Shown piece after piece: positions 56,268 to 64,000 of a DNA stretch of 64,000 bases; position 1 is the stretch's first letter; each line of letters opens with the position of its first letter. The position numbers and the translations under genes were made by a program. The DNA is from Caecitellus pseudoparvulus (taxonomy: Eukaryota > Bigyra: Bicosoecida). Where the stretch lies: NCBI GenBank assembly GCA_965644315.1, contig CBFFRQ010000068.1, positions 868,001-932,000 of the forward strand, in the 5' to 3' direction. Below the pieces are notes generated by a model that was not told where the DNA came from, did no database searches, and worked only from the letters and a program-made list of their open reading frames with translations.

Positions 56268-59264
56268 ATGTCAGTCGCTTGTGTTGAGGCGCCCGGCGAC
56301 CCATCGGCGTGGTGGTGGCCTGCGGAATTCGGGCTGAATCATGGGCAGGCGGGCGAGGCCTCCCACCTCTGTCGCAGAGCAAGGAGCTGGTCAAGGGTAG
56401 AATTGATCAGACTCGCAGCGGCAAGCCGAGCGTTCCAGACAGGAGAGCCTGAGTTTGTTGACATTGGAGAGGGGCCTTGGGCCAGGAAAGTGGAGGAGTT
56501 GCTCGACGCCCCTGTGCCACTGGACGCTCCCGTGTGGGCAGTGATGCAGGCTGTGCTGGATCTCCGTGTTGGCTCCCCCAGCTCCGCACACCAGGTCACA
56601 AACTGGATTCTTCAACCACTCACGAATGCTGCCGCCCCCTCCACAACCCACGTCAGTCACAGTTGGGCCGGGCGTACTCTGCGGCGTGCCGTGCTCATGC
56701 AGCGCCTGCGCCCCCCCATGCCACTGCAAGGGGCCGGGGCGACACTGGCCGCAGACGCGGCCCGCCTCATTGCGCATGTCGTCCAAGGAGGGGAGCTTGG
56801 TGTTGCCGAGCTCCGCGCTCTGTGCCGCGTGCTGGACAGGCAAGGCCTGACCAGCGTCTTGACCATCGCTCGGCTCGCCGCCGTTGCCGATTGGCAAGCA
56901 GCCATCACAGAGCTCCGGCGACGAGTGGACAGACTGCAATCACAGGACCTAAGCCAAGCTTTGGAAGGGATGCTCCTGGATGGCTGGCTGCTGGCAGGGC
57001 ACTGCCACAACCTGACAACGGAGCTGCCACCCGAAGCCCTGGAGCGGGGGCTGCGAATGGCCGCCTTTCGGGGCGACCACGCCACCTTGAAAGCCTTGGT
57101 GCGCCTGCCCCTCGCTGACATGGTACGAATCGGTGTTGCTGCTCCGGAGCAAGCGGGGCTGCTTGTCTCTGCGGCCCTGTGCGGGCCCGACGCCGGCGCA
57201 GTGCTTGAAGAGTTGCGCTTGGGACTGCAAGTGACCCAGTGTGAAACCTTTGGCCAGATGCTGGCCCAAGGTTGCATGCAGCCAGCAACGTTTGCAGAGT
57301 TGATTTCCATGCCCGGCGCCCTGCTTGCCCTGCTCGGCCCAGGGGGCATTGAAGAGCTGGTGTGTGAACTGGCGCAATCCGGGGCAGCCCGGCCACTTGA
57401 TACTCTCATCCAGCGCTGGCCGCACCTCGACCTAGGGTTCAATGGCGGGGCCCCACTGGTTCATGCCGCGAGAGCAAACCACGTTGCAGTGGTGCGGTTG
57501 CTCAGGGAGGCCCACGGCGACACGGGAGGCTGCCACCAGGTCGCTGTGCGGGCTGCGTTGGAATCGGCATGGCAGGCGCAGAGTGTAGAGGCTTTCGCGG
57601 TACTGGCAAGAATTGACGGCACAGACGTGCACGCCCTGCTACAAGACAGAACTCTTGCCTTCATGCTGCTTCGACCTGGCCACGAGCGCCTCGTAGATGC
57701 GCTGCAGGCTGTGCTGCCTCCTGGCGCTGACGTCGTCAAGGGTCACATGCTGCCCCTGTTGCTCGAGCACCTGGAGAGCAGGGCAGGGAGAGAAAAAGGC
57801 ACTGCTAGAAGTACGTCAAGACAGGGCATGCCCCTCGACAGAGTGGAAGCGGCCTTTGTCAACGGCCGGTGGGATGTGATGCACACCTGGCTGACACACT
57901 GCAGCGACGGCGACCACCCCCCCCCGCCAAGGATGCTTCAGGTGGCTTTAGCTGTGGCTGCGCGCGAAGGGCATGTCAGCATGCTGAAAATGGTCCTGGA
58001 AGTTGCGAGGGTTCACGGGACCCCCCTTTTCCATCTGCACGCGCTCGTGCAGGCCGTGCAGTGTGGCGCGTTGCCAACAGTGGAGGTGCTGTTGAACTTG
58101 CTGCCAAGCGACTTGCTAATGGAGTCTGCTCTTGCTGCTAGGCCCTCAAAGGACAGAGATGAAGGGGATTTGGGCCCCAGTGCACCTGTGGAGCTGCGCG
58201 GGAAGACCGCTGCCGAGCGACCCCGCGTGCACCTCGCAACCTTCCTGCTGCAAAAGTGTGTGTGCTGCCCGGCTGGAGACGTCACCTCGGCACTGCTGCA
58301 AAAGTGCCAGCAAGATGGACAGCCTTTGCGAAGCGTTGTTTCAGAACAAGACCCCGGCATTTTTCAGGGCGGTGCGGCAGGCGCCGGCTTGCTCACGCTG
58401 CAGCAGGCCGTGGCGGGGTCGCCCGGGGTGAGTGCTTGGCTCGAATTAAAAACCTCTGTTCCTGTGTTTGACGCGACAGGAACTCTGTACCAGTCCCTCC
58501 TGTCATGGTTTGTGGGCAGGGAGCTGAGCTGGAGCAGCCTGCGCACTTTGCAGGTCGTCCTGGCAGCTGGCTTCCACGAGGACGCAGGCTTCATGTCCGC
58601 CATCCTGCTCATGGAGGTCCTCCGCCCTGCCCTGTTTGATGTCGCCACTCCAGAAGGGCTTCCAGCTGCGGCCGCGTGTCTTGCCATGCACCTGGCATCC
58701 ATGCCGGCTCTGAGTATCGGCTGCCGACAAGCTCTTGTCCCCACCCTGGCAGACCCGGGGGCCGTCTTCCTCGTTCCCACGGATGGAACGTTCAAACCAG
58801 TGTTTCACGATGTTTTGCTGCCCCTGCTGTGTGCTGCTGATGCTACAAGTTGGCGGGATTGCCAGCTGGCAGGGTGCACCCTTGGGCGGGGCTCAGGCTG
58901 CGCCTTTCGCAGTCCCCCCTTAGAGTACCGCTTCGCCGCGGCGCAAAGCGACGGACAACCAGAGGAGACAGTGGCTGTCCCCCAAGAGATGGCTTCACCG
59001 GCAGCGGGGCATGCCGACTTTCCTGCTGCCCCCTCTGCCCGAGGCAGTTTGATGTCACCTGCCCTGGAACGACAACTGAGGCAGCCGTACCAGCTGCAGC
59101 TGGCTCCGGAGGTGAACTGGTTCCTGTTCCGCATGCTCCCAAGCGGTGTGCCTCCCGCCGAGGCACATGCGCACAAGGACCTCACGTGGGCGCTTCGACG
59201 CGACTGCATTCTGCTCCGCTCCCCGCCCCAGCCCGGCTCGTGGGCCGGGGGCAAGGAGGGGTAA
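56268..59264 (+). CDS. Ankyrin-like helical-repeat protein
   Basis: The frame encodes 998 residues from the ATG at 56268 (MSVACVEAPGDPSAWWWPAE); an in-frame ATG at 56073 would add 65 residues with no clear fold. Helical hairpins resemble degenerate ankyrin repeats: GLRMAAFRGDHATLKALVRL, GAPLVHAARANHVAVVRLLR and ALAVAAREGHVSMLKMVLEV, plus HALVQAVQCGALPTVEVLLN. The linking repeats are too diverged to count. There is no catalytic motif, signal peptide or membrane segment. A binding or scaffold role is inferred from the fold. The stop codon is 5 nt from that of the convergent PH-RCC1-FYVE gene. Confidence 0.75.
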   Translation: MSVACVEAPGDPSAWWWPAEFGLNHGQAGEASHLCRRARSWSRVELIRLAAASRAFQTGEPEFVDIGEGPWARKVEELLDAPVPLDAPVWAVMQAVLDLRVGSPSSAHQVTNWILQPLTNAAAPSTTHVSHSWAGRTLRRAVLMQRLRPPMPLQGAGATLAADAARLIAHVVQGGELGVAELRALCRVLDRQGLTSVLTIARLAAVADWQAAITELRRRVDRLQSQDLSQALEGMLLDGWLLAGHCHNLTTELPPEALERGLRMAAFRGDHATLKALVRLPLADMVRIGVAAPEQAGLLVSAALCGPDAGAVLEELRLGLQVTQCETFGQMLAQGCMQPATFAELISMPGALLALLGPGGIEELVCELAQSGAARPLDTLIQRWPHLDLGFNGGAPLVHAARANHVAVVRLLREAHGDTGGCHQVAVRAALESAWQAQSVEAFAVLARIDGTDVHALLQDRTLAFMLLRPGHERLVDALQAVLPPGADVVKGHMLPLLLEHLESRAGREKGTARSTSRQGMPLDRVEAAFVNGRWDVMHTWLTHCSDGDHPPPPRMLQVALAVAAREGHVSMLKMVLEVARVHGTPLFHLHALVQAVQCGALPTVEVLLNLLPSDLLMESALAARPSKDRDEGDLGPSAPVELRGKTAAERPRVHLATFLLQKCVCCPAGDVTSALLQKCQQDGQPLRSVVSEQDPGIFQGGAAGAGLLTLQQAVAGSPGVSAWLELKTSVPVFDATGTLYQSLLSWFVGRELSWSSLRTLQVVLAAGFHEDAGFMSAILLMEVLRPALFDVATPEGLPAAAACLAMHLASMPALSIGCRQALVPTLADPGAVFLVPTDGTFKPVFHDVLLPLLCAADATSWRDCQLAGCTLGRGSGCAFRSPPLEYRFAAAQSDGQPEETVAVPQEMASPAAGHADFPAAPSARGSLMSPALERQLRQPYQLQLAPEVNWFLFRMLPSGVPPAEAHAHKDLTWALRRDCILLRSPPQPGSWAGGKEG

Positions 59265-59269
59265 GCCAG

Positions 59270-62200
59270 CTACCACAGACCTATGGCCTCCAAGGCCATG
59301 GCCTCCTGCGCGCCATCCTCTTCGGCTACCTCCAGCTGCACTGCGAAGCAGCTGTTGCACACGCGAACTGGATCCACGAAGCCCAGCGTCAGGAGGGGCA
59401 GGCGGTGTGCGGAGCACTTGCCGCAGAAGACCCCGCCACAGTTCCGGCAGTGGTGCCGCCGCTGGGAGAAGCTGAACTTCACTGAGCAGCGCATGCACTG
59501 GGCGGCCTCGGCGTCTCCAATCCACTCCTTGGCCACCAGAATGACGGTGTGGCGCCCACCGCAAGCAACAGCCCGCACCTCCTTGCCCTGCAGTGTGTCC
59601 ACCAGGACCGGCCCCAGGCCCAGCGTGTTCACGACAGGGTCACAGAAGCCCTCCACGGCACAGGACCCACCGCCATGCATGCAGTCCAACGGGACCCGCA
59701 TGCCCAGGCGGGGGTGCCCGGCGCGGGGGCGCCCGTCCCCCGGCCGGCTCGAGGTCGGCGCCAGGGCCATGCTGCTCGGGACATGGCCGCCTGAGGCGCC
59801 GCCCAGGGTTAATTTGGGAGGTGGGTGGTACGACATGGCAGCGGCGGAGTCCCCCGTGCCCCACACCGCCCCCATGCTGTCCCTCGGGGACCCGGACAGG
59901 GCGGGGATGGCTGCCTCCACACTGCGTCGCATGGACCGGCGCCGGTGGCCCCCGGAGCGCAGGCCGGCAGTTACCATGCTCAGCACCTCGGCCACCTCCT
60001 GCTCCGCCCCACGTGCCTGCCCCGGAGTGCTGCCCACCCCCCCCGCCATGCCGATGTCCTGCCAGGTGGGGCCCAAGACACGCTCCGTGCCGGAGGCGGC
60101 AGCCACTGCCGCTGCTGCTGTGGCAGCTGCCATGGCTGCTGCTGTTCCCCCCGTCTCAAACGCCATGGAAATGGAGTGGGGGCGCAAGGCCGAGCCAGCG
60201 GCAGAAGCAGGCGGCGGCAGCAAGGACACACGTGGGACCCTGCTTCCGCGCCGGCGGTGGGCGGGCGGGGCAGGTGGAGACCCCGCGGTCCCCGCCACCT
60301 CACCCTTGCTTTCCTTCCTGTCCCCCACCTGCTGCACCTGCCGCTCGCTGGGCAAGCGCGAGCCCATGTCCAGCAGGGCTTGCGCGTCCAGGCCGAAGAA
60401 CGCGGCGGCATCCACTCCGTCGTCACCGGCGCCGCGCGGGGAGGAGCTCCCCCCCTCGCCAGTCAGGGAAGCCAGCAGGCCTGAGGACGTGTCGTCTTCC
60501 CCTCGTCCCCGCAGCAGTTCATGCGCAAAGGCGTGGCTGCTGGGGCGGCCATCGTCGGGACTGCGGTGGCGCCCCTGCACCGACCCGGGGGCAGGCGCAC
60601 CGCTGCCGCGCCCCTTGCCTGCCCGGACGATGGCATCCGCTAGCTCCTGGGCCGTGCCGTGCACGGGCGCAACCTGGGGCGGGCGCGTCAGCGGCAGGAC
60701 GAGGAGGGACCCCAGTTTGGCCATGAGGCCGAGGAGGAGGAGGGGGCCTGTGGGGCCGCCCTCCTCCACCCCTGCCGTGCTGCCAAAGAGGTTGCGCACG
60801 CTGAGCAAGGAGGTGGGCACGGTGGAGGCGCCCCACCCACGCCCCTTGCGCAAGGCATGCCCTGCATCGCCGTCCGTAGAAGCGTGCTGCCCTCGGCTGG
60901 CAGGGTCCTGCTTCAAGGAGCCGCTGGGGGGGCGCAGGATGCGCGTGTCTGTGCGGGGCCGGGCGGGGGGGCTGCCCTCCTCTTTCCACTCCAGCGCCCC
61001 GCCCGCCTCCTCGGCGGCGGACCCACCTGCCCCGGTCGTGCCTGCCCGCAGCACACGGCTGGCACGGTCTGGTGCCGGCGCCTCTGGTGGCGCCTGGGAC
61101 CCCACGCTCATGCGAGTGGCGTTGGGTTCGGGCAGCCCATCCAGGGACTCCACGATGGCGCCTCGCCCGTTAATGCACAGGCAAGCGGCGGCATCTGCAG
61201 GCAGTAGAGGCACCCTGCCCGTGCTGTTGGGGTGCGGGGTCTGCAGGTTTTGCCGACGCAGGGGTGAGGAGGGGCTGTTGGGGGGCGTCGCGGGTGCTGC
61301 ACCGGGGCGTGGCGCGCCCCCCAACACGTGGTCGGGAGTCAAGGCGTACCCCCCCAGCGCGTTGCCCACGGCATCGTGTAGGTCGTGGACCTTGCCAGGC
61401 GGCAGGAGGGGGGGCGGCGGCACCGCCACGCCCAGGCGCCCGTCTGAGCCCACGCCACACACAAACAGCTGCCCGGTTGACGTGACGAGAGCCGTGTGGA
61501 AATCCCCCGCAGCCACAGCCCGCACGCCAGACAGGGGCAGGCAGGTGCTGCCGCCGCTGAGCAGCTCGCGCAGGGCAGGCGTGGGCGGCAGGGCCGTGGC
61601 GGCGGGGTGTGCGGCTGCCAGGTCGGCCAGGGCAGAGGGCGTGACATAGGCAGCCACGCCGGCGATGGAGGGCGCCTTCGCCGCCAGAGCACGTGAGATG
61701 CCCCGTGTCAACAGCTCAGCCATGCGGGGGTGCAGGCGCACTGAGCCGCCGGGGGGTGTGGGCGGGACCCATCCCGCTGAGCGGGCTGCGTCCACAGACC
61801 CAGCGATGGTGGAGGCCAGCTGTGCAACCAGTGGCGCCATGACCCGCATGGGGGTGGGCACGCACAGGGAAGAGGTGGGGACTGCGCCCAGTGTGGGGGG
61901 GGGCGTGTCCTGCCCCGGGATGGCAGGGGGGCGCGCCACCCACTCGCCACTGCGTGCCATGACGGCGCTAAGGGTGGCGCTGGGCACGGCTGTGGTGACG
62001 CCGGCGCCGCCTCCCGACTCTACGTCCACAGGCAGCACCACGTGCCCCAGCTGCCCCTGCCCCGCCGCCCCCCAGGCCCAGGCGGAGAAGGTGGAGCCGG
62101 GCGCCGTCGGCACACCCCGGCGAGGCCGCACCCCCGGCCCGTCCATGTCCGTGCTGCCGCTGCTGACGCGAGACACGGAGGAGGGGCGACTGGTCGGCCC

Positions 62201-64000
62201 GTCCCCCGCCACTGCCACTGTGTGTGCGGCGCCACAGGCCAGCGTCACAACCCTCTCCCCCAGGCGCTCTACATGCGTGGGCACGTGGCGGTCCCGCATG
62301 TCCCCTGTGCCCAGGGCGCCAGTTCCGTTCCACCCCCACGTGAACAGGCGGCCGGACAGCCCGACAGCCCCCGCGTGGTAGTGCCCCGCAGCGAGGGACA
62401 CGATGCTTTCGCCCTGGCGCACGAGGCCGCGGAGCAGCTTGAAGGTGGTGGACATGGCGGGGGGCTGGGAGGCGGGGGTGTCCGTGCCCAACACCCCCCC
62501 CACGTTGGTGCCAGCAGTGTACAGGCAGCCGCCCTCGTCCAACACCAGCGTGAAGGTCGCGCCAGCCGCCCCAGACACGACGAAGGCGGGGGTGTCTGGC
62601 AGGTCCTCTGCCAGTGTCCCTGGCTCCGCGTCCTCGTCCATGCCCAGCGCTGAGCTGCGCTGCCCCAGCAAGCTGTGCCGGTGCAGGGAGAGGGTGGAGG
62701 AGGCACGCCGGCGGCCAGGCAGGGGGGACCGGGTGCCCACACTGTCCCCCCGCGACAAACCACTGCCCATGGAGCCGGGGGGGGACAGGGGCCCACCCCC
62801 GGACGCGGCAGGGGACATCAGGGGCGACGCTGGTGCGGGCGTCCCACCCTCCGCCGGGTGGGTGCTGTGAACCTGCTGCACGATGGTGGGGCGCAGGCGG
62901 TCCCGGCAGTCCCCATGTCCCAGCTGCCCATGCGCATTGCTGCCCCAGGTGAGCAGGGCACCTTGCTCGGAGACCCCCAGGGAGTGCCGTGTCCCAGCAG
63001 CCACGAAGGTGAACCGGATGGGAGCGGGCGCCTGCGCCCCCCCACCTCCCGGCCGCACCAGCATGACAGGCTTGGAGCAGTCGGCCGTAGAGCCAGTGCC
63101 CAGGCGCCCCGCGCCGCCCTTGCCCCAGGCGAAGGCTTCCCCCGTCTCAGACAGTGCCAGACTATGCTCTGCTCCACACGCCACCTGGCGGATAGCCTTG
63201 CCCAGCAGCTTGTTCACGATGCGGGGCAGGGCTTGGGCGGGCCGGCCACAGTCGTGCAGCGTGGCTGGGCCATCATACGCAAGGGCAGGGTGCCCGTGGC
63301 CAGCCTGCCCCCACCCCGCCCCGCCAGCGGACAGCACATCACACCGCTTGCGAATGCCCCTTCGCAGGGTCTGGTTCAGGTCCCCGCCGGGGTCTGACGT
63401 CACTGCCGCCTGGATGGAGCCGGCCGAGTCACTCTGCAGGCTCAGTGCCACTGCCAGGCGGTCTGTGACGGCCCCTGCAGCAGCCTCCACTGACGCCGCG
63501 GCAGCCGTGTCCCCGCCTGCGAAATGTGAGCCGGCCTGGGCGATGCGGCGGCGGTGGCGGGCCATTTGCAGCAGTTGCTCCCGCCGCGCCACCAACTGGG
63601 CGGTGGGCGGTGGGCCCTGGACCAGGAATGCCAGGCCCCGCACCCACACCTCGAACTCTCGCCGGTCCTTGGCCACCAGGTCAAGGGAGCGGCAGGGGGA
63701 GCCCAGCGTGGGTGGGGCGGAAGGGCTGGGGGATGGGCCGGTGGCGGCGTCCGTGTACAGGAGGGAGAAGGAGAGTTTGTCCAGGGATGCCCGGCCGTTC
63801 TTGCGGAACACCTCTGTGTGTTGCCCCTTCACGAGGGTGGCGGAGCAGAGGAGAACTGCGCAGGTGCAGGGCGAGGCACTGCAGGCATCCCATGGCGCAC
63901 TGGCCGGGCAGCCCCACACGCACTGCGACGGTCTGACTCGGCCTTCTTGTTGGAGAACCAGCTCAAGAAGCGGCAGTCAGGGCTCAAGGTCAGCATGCTG
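59270..64000 (-). CDS. PH-RCC1-FYVE protein, 5' end outside window
   Basis: The visible exons are >64000-63924 and 63855-59270, with a 68-nt intron (GTGCGT...GCGCAG), giving at least 1,553 residues. The joined N-terminal part is a PH domain (LSPDCRFLSWFSNKK; ATLVKGQHTEVFRKNG; LSFSLLYTD; SLDLVAKDRREFEVWVRGLA), like the PRAF family of plants. RCC1-type blades follow (ACGAEHSLALSETGEAFAWG near 63190; AGTRHSLGVSEQGALLTWGS; AAGHYHAGAVGLSGRLFTWG; AAGDFHTALVTSTGQLFVCG), broken by long low-complexity inserts. The last blade sits next to a C-terminal FYVE finger with RRHHCRNCGGVFCGKCS, whose basic patch binds PI3P on endosomes. RCC1 propellers often act as GTPase exchange factors or scaffolds. Inserts make it longer than plant PRAFs (about 1,100 residues). 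The start lies beyond the right edge unless the ATG at 63997 is used. Confidence 0.9.

Noticed and set aside
59256-59268. The stop of the ankyrin-like gene lies inside GGGGTAAGC, a possible splice donor
   Set aside because: Downstream plus-strand sequence is antisense to the FYVE gene and shows no domain that would continue the protein.
1-64000. tRNA or rRNA genes, CRISPR arrays, transposons, organellar or bacterial operons
   Set aside because: I saw no such structures by eye. Spliceosomal introns and eukaryotic families throughout argue against a prokaryotic or organellar origin.

Overview
The window is nuclear DNA of a unicellular eukaryote with a GC-rich, compact genome. Genes sit on both strands with little space between them. 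Spliceosomal introns are few and short, mostly 61-94 nt. The products include WASH, a class II DYRK kinase, DENN and PH-RCC1-FYVE proteins, URM1, a twin-CX9C MICOS-type protein and cadherin/IPT adhesion giants. WASH (lost in land plants) next to a PH-RCC1-FYVE protein (best known from plants) points to a free-living protist. I cannot name the lineage from the sequence alone.

Left half (1-32201): two giant paralogous genes lie head to head around a 414-bp intergenic region (13290-13703). The minus-strand member runs from 13289 off the left edge, with at least about 4,400 codons in view. The plus-strand member (13704-32201) encodes about 6,093 residues. Both have a signal peptide, an intron at almost the same codon, LamG/concanavalin-like folds, a CGDG..DDGN cysteine-rich repeat, three copies of an unrecognised repeat of about 100 residues, a cadherin array interrupted by a PAN-like insert, and IPT/TIG repeats. 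The plus member ends in an ephrin-receptor-like Cys-rich segment, about nine membrane segments and a basic cytosolic tail.

Right half (32399-64000): twelve smaller genes, often on alternating strands. In order they are URM1 (-), a Nudix hydrolase (-), a short-form tRNase Z (+), a WD40 protein (-), a Lys/Ala and Ser/Gly low-complexity nuclear-type protein (+), a PWWP-like protein (+), a MIC19-like CHCH protein (+), WASH (-), a DYRK kinase (+), a DENN protein (-), an ankyrin-like protein (+) and a PH-RCC1-FYVE protein (-, cut by the right edge). Four tail-to-tail pairs have stop codons only 4, 5, 21 and 25 nt apart, so their 3' UTRs must overlap.

I reconstructed 16 introns by joining frames that restore family-level homology. 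All acceptors end in CAG. Seven of 16 donors are GTGCG. Apart from those of URM1, the introns sit at the 5' ends of the genes, which fits intron loss through reverse-transcribed mRNA. Functions link only loosely: WASH, DENN and FYVE proteins all act in endosomal traffic, and URM1 and tRNase Z both act in tRNA metabolism. Nothing shows that these are coordinated clusters.
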